Source: Hymenobacter rubidus (lineage in GTDB: Bacteria; Bacteroidota; Bacteroidia; Cytophagales; Hymenobacteraceae). Taken from it: a DNA stretch of 64,000 nucleotides. The notes under the pieces are model-generated. The model saw only the letters and a program-made list of their open reading frames with translations, was not told the origin of the DNA and did no database searches. The stretch lies in contig NZ_JAERQF010000020.1 of assembly GCF_016734815.1 (NCBI RefSeq), positions 34,432 to 98,431 on the forward strand. Reading direction: 5' to 3'. A program made the translations under genes and the position numbers. Below are positions 44,560 through 53,126 of the stretch, piece after piece. The number at the start of each line of letters is the position of its first letter. The first letter of the stretch is position 1.

Positions 44560-45816
44560 GTGCCCCGCCTGCTGCTGTTTTTTCTGACCTTAGTCGCCCT
44601 CTTCAACCTGAGCCGCCTCGTGCGGGAGCCTCGCCCCGACGCCGACCGGCCCATGGATTTCCGTACCTGCTACGTGGGCCAAGCCGTGCTGCGCCAGGGC
44701 CAGAATCCTTACGACGACCGGACGCTCAAGCGCGGCTGGCAGCGCATCACGCGGCAGGAGCAGCTCCTTAGCCGCACTCAGCCGGGCCTGCCCAACCTGC
44801 CATTTCTATACCCGCCGTGGGCGGCGGCGCTGTTCGGGCTCACTATTGGCCGGGTGCCGTATGCGGTGGCATGGCCGCTGTGGTACGGGCTGGCTCTGCT
44901 AAGTCTGGGGCTGCTGGCTTGGCTATGGCCGAAAGTACTGCCTGCTGAAATTGGCCAAACAGTACCGTGGTGGCACTTGTTGCTGGCGGCCGCGGCCTTA
45001 AAAGGCACCGTACCGGCTTTGCTCACCGGGCAGCCCACTTTTGCGGCCCTGGCGCTGGGCGTGGGCGCACTAGCCGTTGGGCAACGGCGGAAGCATAGCT
45101 TCTGGTCACAGGTGCTGGCGGGTATTCTGTTGGGCCTGGCGGCGTTTAAGGTGACGTTGCTGCTGCCGTTTGCCGCGTGGTTTCTGTGGCAGCGGCAGTG
45201 GCTGGCGTTGGCTGTGGCGGCAGCCGTGGTTGGAATATTGAGTGCGCTGGCGTGGCACTGGGCCGCTTTTCCGCACGAGTTGCTGCCTACTTACCAACAC
45301 CTGCTGGCCCAGGTGCGCGCCCAATCTTTCGACCCCGCCGACCCCGATTATCCCCTCACTCAAGGCATGACTTTGCGGCTGGAGCTGGGCAATGTGCTGG
45401 AATGGCTGCGGCCCGGCAGCAGCCCGTGGCACCCGCTGCTGCACGGGGCCCTGTGGCTGGTGGCTCTGCTCCGGCTGACGTGGCTGCGGCGGCAGGGCCT
45501 CCGGCTGGCCAACTGGTACGTGTTTCTGGTGCTGAGTACGCTCACGCTGCTTACCACATATCACCTCTATTACGACGCCATTCTGCTTCTGCCGCTGCTG
45601 GCCTTCGGAGTTGGCTTGCCGCGTCGGTGGCAATGGGCGTTGCTGGCTCTGCTGTTGCCCATGCTACTGCCACTCAACGGCATAGCGCTGGCGCTGGGCA
45701 ATCCGGCGAGCTTGCACTTTGTGTATTTCCTGATGCCGCTGTCGCTGCTGGGTATGCTGCTGGTGTTGCTGGCCCGGCCGGTGGAAAACGTTGTGACGAA
45801 CAGCACGTCCTGCTGA
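44560..45816 (+). CDS. GT87-type (DUF2029) membrane glycosyltransferase
   Basis: The 418-residue product has about ten hydrophobic helices and the GT-C features of the DUF2029/GT87 family. It has an acidic residue pair after the first helix (MDFRTCYVGQAVLRQGQNPY), then LPFLYPPWAAALFG and LLTGQPTFAALALG. GT87 enzymes use polyprenyl-phosphate mannose or similar donors. The substrate is unknown. The GTG at 44560 is preferred; a TTG at 44536 would add 8 residues. The stop codon lies inside family A repeat A15, so the last residues (NSTSC) come from repeat sequence. Confidence 0.8.
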   Translation: MPRLLLFFLTLVALFNLSRLVREPRPDADRPMDFRTCYVGQAVLRQGQNPYDDRTLKRGWQRITRQEQLLSRTQPGLPNLPFLYPPWAAALFGLTIGRVPYAVAWPLWYGLALLSLGLLAWLWPKVLPAEIGQTVPWWHLLLAAAALKGTVPALLTGQPTFAALALGVGALAVGQRRKHSFWSQVLAGILLGLAAFKVTLLLPFAAWFLWQRQWLALAVAAAVVGILSALAWHWAAFPHELLPTYQHLLAQVRAQSFDPADPDYPLTQGMTLRLELGNVLEWLRPGSSPWHPLLHGALWLVALLRLTWLRRQGLRLANWYVFLVLSTLTLLTTYHLYYDAILLLPLLAFGVGLPRRWQWALLALLLPMLLPLNGIALALGNPASLHFVYFLMPLSLLGMLLVLLARPVENVVTNSTSC

Positions 45817-45899
45817 GCTTGTCGAAGCATCTCTACCTCGGAAGTAATTCATTTACTGCTGCGGTAGAGATGCTTCGACAAGCTCAGCAGGACGTGCTA
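45802..45899. repeat. Family A hairpin A15 (overlaps gene end)
   Basis: Arms AGCACGTCCTGCTGAGCTTG then TCGAAGCATCTCTACC and exact complement (GACAAGCTCAGCAGGACGTGC). Several bases differ from other elements but are matched between its own arms. Its left arm contains the stop codon of the preceding gene. Confidence 0.92.
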
Positions 45900-45960
45900 T
45901 TAACGCACCACCCGGCACGGTTTTTTCGTTAAGCCGCATCATCACCCGCTTTTCTTTTTT

Positions 45961-47049
45961 ATGAAACGCTTTTTTCTAGCCTTGCTGCCGCTTGTACTCT
46001 CCCTGACGGTTAGCGCCCAGCGCCCCACCGATATCTGGTATTTCGGCCAGCAGGCCGGGCTTAGCTTCGCCGATGGCACCCCCAAACCGCTGAACGACGG
46101 CAAGATGAGCACCTACGAGGGCTGCGCCGTGGCCACCACTTCGCGCGGCGAGCTGTTGTTTTATACCAACGGCGAAACCGTATGGAACCGCGAACACAAG
46201 CCCATGCCCAACGGCAACCACCTGATGGGCAGCGGCAGCAGCACCCAGTCGGCCCTCATCGTGCCCGACCCCGGCTCGGGCAACATTTTCTACATTTTTA
46301 CGGTGGCGCCACAAGGCACGCCCAACGGCCTGCGCTACTCCACCGTGGACATGACCCGCGCCGATGGCCTCGGCGACCTACCGCGCGTGAACGCGCTGCT
46401 CATTCAGCCGGTGGCCGAAAAGCTGGCCGCCGTGCGCCATGCCAACGGCCGCGACGTGTGGGTGGTGGCCCACCGCTGGAACTCCAACGCCTTCGTGAGC
46501 TACCTCGTCACGGCCGACGGCGTATCGGGCAAGCCCCTGATGAGCAACGTGGGCAGCATGAACGCCGGCCCCGGCCGCAACGCCATCGGCGCCCTCAAGT
46601 TCTCGCCCGATGGCAAGCACCTGGCCGCCGCCCTCTGGCGCGAAACCAACAAGTTTGAAATATACGATTTTGACCGCAGCACCGGCAAGGTGAGCAACCC
46701 GCGCAGCTTCGGGCCTTACGCCGAGGCCTACGGCGTGGAGTTTTCGTCGGATGGCTCGAAAGTGTACGGCACCTGCAACGGCGTGGGCGGCGGCGAAACC
46801 CAAATCTGGCAGTTCGACCTCAAAACCAAAGCCCAAGCGCTGGTGGGCAAGTCGGCCAACCGCAAAATCGGCGCCCTGCAGTTGGGGCCGGATGGCCGCA
46901 TCTACGTGGCCCGTGAGGACAATCCCAACCTCGGCGTTATTGAGCAGCCCAACGCATCAGGCAAGGACTGCAAATACGTGGATGAAGGCCTGAAGCTGGG
47001 CGGCCGGCGCAGCAAGCTGGGCCTGCCCGCTTTCGTAGTAGTGCCCTGA
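45961..47049 (+). CDS. Secreted WD40/PD40-like protein
   Basis: The 362-residue product has a signal peptide (MKRFFLALLPLVLSLTVSAQ) and then DIWYFGQQAGLSFADGTPKP, a start widespread in Bacteroidota secreted propeller proteins. These are often longer and carry a C-terminal type IX secretion domain. Here the protein stops after the propeller (IGALKFSPDGKHLAAALW, VEFSSDGSKVYGTC, LGPDGRIYVARED), so no sorting domain is present. Function is unknown. Confidence 0.8.
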   Translation: MKRFFLALLPLVLSLTVSAQRPTDIWYFGQQAGLSFADGTPKPLNDGKMSTYEGCAVATTSRGELLFYTNGETVWNREHKPMPNGNHLMGSGSSTQSALIVPDPGSGNIFYIFTVAPQGTPNGLRYSTVDMTRADGLGDLPRVNALLIQPVAEKLAAVRHANGRDVWVVAHRWNSNAFVSYLVTADGVSGKPLMSNVGSMNAGPGRNAIGALKFSPDGKHLAAALWRETNKFEIYDFDRSTGKVSNPRSFGPYAEAYGVEFSSDGSKVYGTCNGVGGGETQIWQFDLKTKAQALVGKSANRKIGALQLGPDGRIYVAREDNPNLGVIEQPNASGKDCKYVDEGLKLGGRRSKLGLPAFVVVP

Positions 47050-47078
47050 CGCTTCATACAGGGAGCAGGGATAAACAG

Positions 47079-47193
47079 AACGTCATGCTGAGCGCAGCCG
47101 AAGCATCTCGCGTGCAAGAGTAATCCTTTCGATTCAACGATTGAGTTACTACCCCGAGCGAGATGCTTCGGCTGCGCTCAGCATGACGTTCTG
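47079..47193. repeat. Family A hairpin A16
   Basis: Arms AGAACGTCATGCTGAGCGCA then GCCGAAGCATCTCGC and complement ending CAGCATGACGTTCT; loop contains TTCAACGATTGAGTTAC as in A7. It lies between two convergent genes. Confidence 0.92.
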
Positions 47194-47227
47194 GTTTTCC
47201 AGACGGATAACCGGTTAAGCAACCGGC

Positions 47228-48655
47228 CTATTCCCTCTCCGTGCTGCCGATTTTGAAGCGCAGCAAGCCAAAGGCGACCGAAGAGTACGGCGAGTTTTCG
47301 CTCAGCAGGCCCACCAGGTCGCGGGTGCTGATGCCGGCTTCCCACACGGGCGTCACGAAGGTAAGGCCCAGCGGCAGGCTCTTGCCATAGCCCGCGCCAT
47401 CGGTGAAGCCGCTGCTCAATTTCAGCCAGTGCAGGGGCTTATAGTCGACGCCCACGCCCACGAAGGTCGAGGTGAGGTTGCCGGCCACTTTGTTGAGAGG
47501 CAGCGTCACATCGACGCCCGCTTCGAAAAACTGGCTGATGCGCACGCCGCCGCCCAGGCGCATCTTAGCTGGCAGGTCGGCTTTGCGCTCCTTGGCCGCT
47601 TCGTATGTAAACAACGTCGACTCGGTGTTGCTGAACTGCTTGCTGATTTCGTTAATAACGTCGTAGGTGCTCAGACCGGTGCTGTTTACCTGCTGCAATT
47701 TCTGGTCTTGCGCCTGCAACACGTTGCCCGTCCAGGTCATCGAGCCCAAGTCGGTCACCGAAGCGCCGACCCGCACCATTTTACCGATTTCAGCTGCCAA
47801 ACCGAAATCGTACCCGTTGCCGTGCCCCACGGGCTGCAACCCGGTGCCCGACTCCAAATTCAAACTACCGGTAGTTACCTTGCTATAATCAATTTTAAAC
47901 AGCGGCGACAGCGCGTTGTAGGCATAGAGCGTGCCCCCGGTCGTCCGCACGTCGGCAATGCCGATGCCCTGAATGTAGCGGTAGCCCACGCCAGCCGAGA
48001 GCTTGAACCCGGTCTTGTCGAGTATCTGCTTGCCATAGGAGATGTTAAACTCACTGGTCCAAGCTGCCTGAATGGCGGTACCCTCCAGAAAGGACGCGAC
48101 CCCGATGGTTTTGCCCGTGGGCGTGACGGTGCCCGAAGCATAAGCGTAATAGGGCTGTAGACTGGCCGCCGACTTACCATTGACGATAACATCGGCCGCG
48201 TTCTGGTTCAGAGCCAGATGGCCCACTACGCGCTGGCGGTTGCTTATGGCAAGGCCGCCCAAGCCATTGGGCAGGGTCACGGCCAAGCCCAGGGTTGTCA
48301 CGTCAGCATTCAGATTCAGCACGTTTTCGCCGGTGAGCTGCTGCGTCAGCAGGGTCTTGTCAGCTGGCGTCAGGCTTTGGCCGCCGTCGTACAGGATGTG
48401 CTTGAACATGGTTTTGGTGAGCGACTGCGAGCCCGCACCAACTCCGGTTTCGGCAATGGTGAATGCCACCTTGAAGTTAGTGGCCCGGCCCAGGTTGGCG
48501 GGGTTGATGCCAATGGTCTGATAATCGGTGGCAAACGTGTTGATAACGCCGCCCCGGCCGGTGGCCGAGAAGTTGCTCAGCTCGTTTTGGGCCAGCGCGG
48601 CCGTGGGCAGCGCCAGCCCGGCGGCCAGCAGTAGGTGGGGAATAGGTGCTCTCAT
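47228..48655 (-). CDS. DUF5723-family outer-membrane beta-barrel protein
   Basis: The 475-residue product begins with a signal peptide (MRAPIPHLLLAAGLALPTAA) and the opening QNELSNFSATGRGGVINTFA, followed by DYQTIGINPANLG. This is the N-terminal plug-like motif of Bacteroidota FadL/PorV-like barrels grouped as DUF5723. Alternating beta strands run to the end. The function is unknown; transport or a scaffold role in the outer membrane is possible. The frame is open further upstream, but the ATG at 48655 precedes the signal peptide. Confidence 0.82.
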   Translation of the reverse strand: MRAPIPHLLLAAGLALPTAALAQNELSNFSATGRGGVINTFATDYQTIGINPANLGRATNFKVAFTIAETGVGAGSQSLTKTMFKHILYDGGQSLTPADKTLLTQQLTGENVLNLNADVTTLGLAVTLPNGLGGLAISNRQRVVGHLALNQNAADVIVNGKSAASLQPYYAYASGTVTPTGKTIGVASFLEGTAIQAAWTSEFNISYGKQILDKTGFKLSAGVGYRYIQGIGIADVRTTGGTLYAYNALSPLFKIDYSKVTTGSLNLESGTGLQPVGHGNGYDFGLAAEIGKMVRVGASVTDLGSMTWTGNVLQAQDQKLQQVNSTGLSTYDVINEISKQFSNTESTLFTYEAAKERKADLPAKMRLGGGVRISQFFEAGVDVTLPLNKVAGNLTSTFVGVGVDYKPLHWLKLSSGFTDGAGYGKSLPLGLTFVTPVWEAGISTRDLVGLLSENSPYSSVAFGLLRFKIGSTERE

Positions 48656-48864
48656 GTTGCAGGCAAAAAAAGGGGTGAGGGGATAGGTGGAGCGGGTGGG
48701 AAGGGGCAGGACGAGGTGCGAAAGAACCAGCGGGCCTGCAGCACCGCCAACTGCAGTCGGCCAACGCCCAACTAGCGTCGCCCACTCCCGTTTGGCGGCA
48801 TTGATTACCGAAACGCCCGTTCTTTGCATCCGCAAGCTAAAGCCCACACTCCAATATCTTTATA

Positions 48865-49881
48865 TTGCCTCCTCCCAAACGCCTTTCTGCGGCCGAATAC
48901 GTTTCCGGCATTCTTGCCGGCTCGCGCACGGTGCTGGGCCGCGCCATCACCCTGGTCGAAAGCACCTTGCCCGCCGACCAGGCCCTGGCCCAGGCAGTAG
49001 TGCAGGCCGTGCTGCCCCACACCGGCCGCAGCCTGCGCGTGGGCATCACGGGCGTGCCCGGCGTGGGCAAAAGCACCTTTATTGAGGCCTTAGGACGTTT
49101 TTTAGTAGAAACCCACGGCAAAAAGCTGGCCGTGCTGGCCATTGACCCCAGCAGCCAGCGCGGCGGCGGCAGCATTCTGGGCGATAAAACCCGGATGCCT
49201 TGGCTGGCGGCGCAGCCGGCCGCTTTCATCCGCCCCTCCCCTGCCGGCAGCAGCCTGGGCGGCGTGGCCCGCGCCACCCGCGAGGCCTTGTTATTGTGCG
49301 AAGCAGCGGGCCACGACGTCATTTTTGTGGAAACCGTGGGCGTGGGCCAGTCCGAAACCGCCGTGCACGGCATGGTCGATTTCTTCCTGCTGCTGATGCT
49401 GGCCGGAGCTGGCGACGAGCTTCAGGGCCTCAAGCGCGGCATCATGGAAATGGCCGACGCCCTGTGCATCACCAAGGCCGACCACGGCAACGAGCAGGCC
49501 GCCCGCCGCGCCCGCGTCGACTACCAGAGCGCCTTGCACCTGTTTCCGGCGGCGCCGTCGGGGCAGGTGCCGCCGGTGCTGCTCACGTCGGCCGTGGCCG
49601 GCACGGGCCTGGCCGAGGTGTGGGCAGTGATTGAAAACTACGCGGCGGCCACCCAGGTCAGCGGCTATTTCCAGCAGCGCCGGCAGCAGCAGCAGCTCCA
49701 ATGGCTGCACCAAAGCATTGTGCAGGCCCTGGAAAGTCGGTTTTATGCCACGGCCGCAGTGCGCGAGCGCCTGCCCGCGCTGCAACAAGCCGTGGCCGCC
49801 GGACGGGTTACCCCCTTCGCAGCGGCCACGGAATTGCTGGACCTTACGGATAATCAGGCTTCAGCTACAGCGACGCCGTAG
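48865..49881 (+). CDS. meaB: MeaB/ArgK-type GTPase (methylmalonyl-CoA mutase chaperone)
   Basis: The 338-residue G3E-family GTPase protects and reloads B12 in methylmalonyl-CoA mutase. The P-loop GVPGVGKS is at residues 63-70; IDPSSQRGGGSILGDKTRM, FVETVGVGQSE and CITKADHGNE are the MeaB-specific and guanine-binding blocks. Length is normal. A TTG at 48865 is taken as the start. The mutase itself is not in the window. Its 3' end overlaps the convergent gene at 49865 by 17 bp. Confidence 0.93.
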   Translation: MPPPKRLSAAEYVSGILAGSRTVLGRAITLVESTLPADQALAQAVVQAVLPHTGRSLRVGITGVPGVGKSTFIEALGRFLVETHGKKLAVLAIDPSSQRGGGSILGDKTRMPWLAAQPAAFIRPSPAGSSLGGVARATREALLLCEAAGHDVIFVETVGVGQSETAVHGMVDFFLLLMLAGAGDELQGLKRGIMEMADALCITKADHGNEQAARRARVDYQSALHLFPAAPSGQVPPVLLTSAVAGTGLAEVWAVIENYAAATQVSGYFQQRRQQQQLQWLHQSIVQALESRFYATAAVRERLPALQQAVAAGRVTPFAAATELLDLTDNQASATATP

Positions 49882-50284
49882 CCAGCCCGCTCTCGACGCG
49901 GTGCGTGGTGGTTTCGCGCACGGCAATGGTGGGGCCGCCCGCTTTGTGGTTGTCGACCTGCACCGTGTAGCGGTAGCGGTCGGCGCCCACGCGCAGGATA
50001 ACGGCGTAGCGCCCGGCGGGCAGCGTGTCGAACTTCAGCAGGGTGCCGTAGGCCGGTTCGCGGTGGGTTTCGTTGAGCAGGCAGGTTTGGTTATCCAGGT
50101 GCAGCACCAGGAGGTGGGCCGGCTGCTGGCCGGAATTGTTGATGCGCAGGCGCAGGCTCACGGCATCGACCTGGGTCATTTGCACGGGTTGGGGAATCGG
50201 CGCTTGGGCATGGGCGGGCTGGGCCAAAGCGGCAGCGCCGAACAGGAAGCCCGTGCTAAACAAAGCAGTGCGGAAGGTTTTCAT
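49865..50284 (-). CDS. Small secreted hypothetical protein
   Basis: Not recognised. The 139-residue product has a signal peptide (MKTFRTALFSTGFLFGAAAL, then AQPAHAQ) and a beta-rich domain resembling small immunoglobulin-like folds (VSLRLRINNSGQQPAHLLVL, then FDTLPAGRYAVILRVG). It overlaps the end of meaB tail to tail by 17 bp. Exported to the periplasm or beyond; no function proposed. Confidence 0.65.
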   Translation of the reverse strand: MKTFRTALFSTGFLFGAAALAQPAHAQAPIPQPVQMTQVDAVSLRLRINNSGQQPAHLLVLHLDNQTCLLNETHREPAYGTLLKFDTLPAGRYAVILRVGADRYRYTVQVDNHKAGGPTIAVRETTTHRVESGLATASL

Positions 50285-50676
50285 GGTGATTCAGAAAAAA
50301 GGTGGAACGGAATGAAAAGTGGGGAATAAGCGCCCTGGCAAAACCGGCGTGTGGCGAGGCTCGTGTCCGGTTTCGAGCACTCAGCACCCAGAGACATAGA
50401 ACGTAATTCCATTGGCGTGCCAATTTCATAAATAATTGCTTTTCTGAGTATTATGTCAATTTAATTCTGCATTCTTGTTCCGAAACCTGTTCGTTGCCGG
50501 GCAGTGGCGTCCGGTTCTGGGCAGCTTCATGGCGGCAGTCGCTATTAGCGCATTGCAGACAATGGCAAATGAGTTGGCATGGGTGGCGCGGGCCCGCCGG
50601 CCGGTATTTTTTTATAGATTCGCTGACTATTTCCGCTCCGGAATTATTTCTGACCCTCCGTTTCCTTCCCTTGCTA

Positions 50677-52314
50677 ATGACTACGCCCATCCGTTCGCCT
50701 TTTGGCCGCCTGGCCCTGCTGGGCCTGCTTTCCCTTGCTTCGCTCAGTGCCCGTGCCCAGGCAGCGGCCCCGCTGTCGCCCGAGCAAATTCACCGCTGGC
50801 AGCACCTCGATTTGCAGGCCGATGGCGTGCCCGGCATCAGCACCGACAAAGCCTACCGCGAGCTGCTGGCCAGCCGCCCGGCCAAGCCGGTACTGGTGGC
50901 CGTCATCGACTCGGGCATCGATTCGACGCAGGAAGATTTGAAGCCCATCCTATGGCGCAAAACGGCGGAAGTGGTCGGCAACGGCATCGACGACGACCAC
51001 AACGGCTACACCGACGACGTGCGCGGCTGGAACTTCCTGGGCGGGCCCGATGGCCGGAACGTGGACGTGGAAGCTCTGGAGCAAACCCGCATTTATGCGC
51101 AGTACCGGGGCCAGTTTGAGGGCAAGACGCGCAAGCAGGTGCGGGCCACCGACCGCGACAAATTCGACCTGTACGAGAAGGCCAAGGCCGCCTATGAGAA
51201 GGACAAAAAAGCCGCCGATGAGCGCTACGCCCGCCTGACCGATGCGGTGACCAAAACCGCCCCTATCTTCGAGCACCTGAAAAAGGAGCTCGGCGTTACC
51301 ACCCTCGACTCGGCCCTGCTGCACCGCACGGCCACCACCCGCCCCGAGCTAGCGGAGGCCGGCCCGGCCTACGGCTTCCTACACCGCGGCAATTTTGCAA
51401 ACGACGAGGAAAGCATGAAAGCGCTCAACACGGCCCTCGACCGGGCGCGCAGCAGCGTCGAGAAAAGCCTCAACCCGGACTATAACCCGCGCACCATTGT
51501 GGGCGACCACCCGGCCGACCTCACCGAAACCCATTACGGCAACGCCGACAGCCAGGGCCCCGACGCCCGCCACGGCACGCACTGCGCCGGCATCATTGGC
51601 GGGGTGCGCGGCAACGGGCTGGGGGCCGACGGCGTGGCCGGGGCCGTGCGCATCATGAGCGTGCGGGCCGTGCCCGACGGCGACGAGCGCGACAAAGACG
51701 TGGCCAGCGCCATTCGCTACGCCGTCGACAACGGGGCCCAAATCATCAGCATGAGCTTTGGCAAGGACTTTTCGCCGGAAAAGGAAGCCGTGGACGCGGC
51801 CATGCAGTACGCGGCCAGTAAAAACGTGCTGCTGGTGCACGCCGCCGGCAACAGCGGCGACAACACCGACGACATCACGCACTACCCTTCCACCCGCTAC
51901 CTCAACGCGCACGAAATCCCGAACCTGATTACGGTGGGCGCCAGCAGCCGCCTCAACACCCCGGCCCTGGCCGCCAGCTTCTCCAACTACGGCAAGCAGA
52001 CGGTGGACGTGTTTGCGCCCGGCGTGGCCATTTATTCCTCGACGCCGCGCAACACCTACGCCTCGCTCAGCGGCACAAGCATGGCCACACCGGTGGTGGC
52101 GGGCGTAGCGGCGGTGCTCAAGTCGTACTTCCCGCAGCTCACGGCCACCCAGCTCAAGCAGATTATCATGCAGTCGGCTGTGCCTTACCACACGCAGGTC
52201 TACAAGCCCGGCACCAAGGAAATGGTGGATTTTGCCACGCTCTCGCGCACCGGCGGCATCGTGAATCTGTACACGGCGGTGCAGTTGGCCGCCCAGCAGA
52301 CAACGGCGAAGTAG
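50677..52314 (+). CDS. Subtilisin-like S8 serine protease with large insertion
   Basis: The 545-residue secreted protease has a signal peptide ending ASLSARAQ. The catalytic triad is visible: Asp78 in VAVIDSGID, His299 in ARHGTHCAG, Ser468 in SGTSMATPV; Asn392 in AAGNSGDN forms the oxyanion hole. The triad order is normal, but about 220 residues separate Asp and His, where subtilisins have 30-40. The insertion includes IDDDHNGYTDDVRGWNF and a charged helical stretch at about 165-190. Bacteroidota S8 proteases often carry such an insertion. The start at 50677 has the signal peptide. The 392 bp upstream (50285-50676) hold no recognised feature. Confidence 0.93.
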   Translation: MTTPIRSPFGRLALLGLLSLASLSARAQAAAPLSPEQIHRWQHLDLQADGVPGISTDKAYRELLASRPAKPVLVAVIDSGIDSTQEDLKPILWRKTAEVVGNGIDDDHNGYTDDVRGWNFLGGPDGRNVDVEALEQTRIYAQYRGQFEGKTRKQVRATDRDKFDLYEKAKAAYEKDKKAADERYARLTDAVTKTAPIFEHLKKELGVTTLDSALLHRTATTRPELAEAGPAYGFLHRGNFANDEESMKALNTALDRARSSVEKSLNPDYNPRTIVGDHPADLTETHYGNADSQGPDARHGTHCAGIIGGVRGNGLGADGVAGAVRIMSVRAVPDGDERDKDVASAIRYAVDNGAQIISMSFGKDFSPEKEAVDAAMQYAASKNVLLVHAAGNSGDNTDDITHYPSTRYLNAHEIPNLITVGASSRLNTPALAASFSNYGKQTVDVFAPGVAIYSSTPRNTYASLSGTSMATPVVAGVAAVLKSYFPQLTATQLKQIIMQSAVPYHTQVYKPGTKEMVDFATLSRTGGIVNLYTAVQLAAQQTTAK

Positions 52315-52353
52315 TAGATAGGGGCGGCAGTTAGTCTTTGCAGGATTTAATGA

Positions 52354-52383
52354 GGGCGCGGGGCTATACCCTGCGCCTTTTTG
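52354..52383 (+). terminator. Intrinsic terminator after the S8 protease gene
   Basis: GGCGCGGGG and CCCTGCGCC pair around a short loop and are followed by TTTTTG, 40 bp past the stop codon. Confidence 0.8.
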
Positions 52384-52474
52384 CTAGCCCAAGGCTTTAA
52401 AAGTTGGATAACCAAATGTTATTACTACAAAAGAATTTATCTTTAGAAAACCAAGTCATAAATCACAAGAAAAC

Positions 52475-53083
52475 ATGATGTGGATTTTGAAATTATTTTT
52501 AATTCCGTTAATTCTTATAGGGTGTAAACAGAAATATGTGAAAACAAATAACAAAGTCTATCTTCAAGGATGGAATGAAGGCAGTGGCAATTACAAAAGA
52601 CTTGTTATTGATGCGGATTGCAAAACATTTCAGACCATTACAACGAACGATAATTTAATTATTGGAAAAGACAAATACAATGTATTTATAGAAACAACAA
52701 AGATTAGGGGACTTAATCCGAATACAATTCAGTATGTTGGTAGTTATTATTACATAGATGATAAATCAGTTTATTTTTTTGGTTCTTATAATGATTTAAA
52801 TGATTGCAGAGTAAAGGGAGCAAACCCCAGATTTCTAAAGCTTCTGGACACATATCCTTGGGCATATGATGACAAACACATAATATATGGACACAATATT
52901 TCTGAAATCAATGATATAAATGAATTTAAAATATTAGATAATAATTGGGGACAAACAAGCAATAAAATATTTTTTAAGGGTCGTGTCTTAAGTGGTGCAG
53001 ATGTAAAAACATTTGAAGTAATTGATGACGAAAAGGGGAAAGACAAAAATTTTACCTATAAATACGGAAAAATCGTAAAATAG
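52475..53083 (+). CDS. AT-rich DKNYY-family lipoprotein
   Basis: The 202-residue product has a lipoprotein signal (MMWILKLFLIPLILIGC). Repeats of the DKNYY type follow (YYIDDKSVYFFGSYNDL, WAYDDKHIIYGHNISEI, NKIFFKGRVLSGAD), where each unit resembles a short 'D.. .VYY.G' strand pair. The gene is strongly AT-rich compared with every neighbour, pointing to transfer from a low-GC organism. Function is unknown. It stands alone between the protease and the convergent DUF5916 gene. Confidence 0.75.
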   Translation: MMWILKLFLIPLILIGCKQKYVKTNNKVYLQGWNEGSGNYKRLVIDADCKTFQTITTNDNLIIGKDKYNVFIETTKIRGLNPNTIQYVGSYYYIDDKSVYFFGSYNDLNDCRVKGANPRFLKLLDTYPWAYDDKHIIYGHNISEINDINEFKILDNNWGQTSNKIFFKGRVLSGADVKTFEVIDDEKGKDKNFTYKYGKIVK

Positions 53084-53126
53084 CACTATTCCTACAAGCA
53101 GTGGGTATTCACAGTAACCCGAATAC

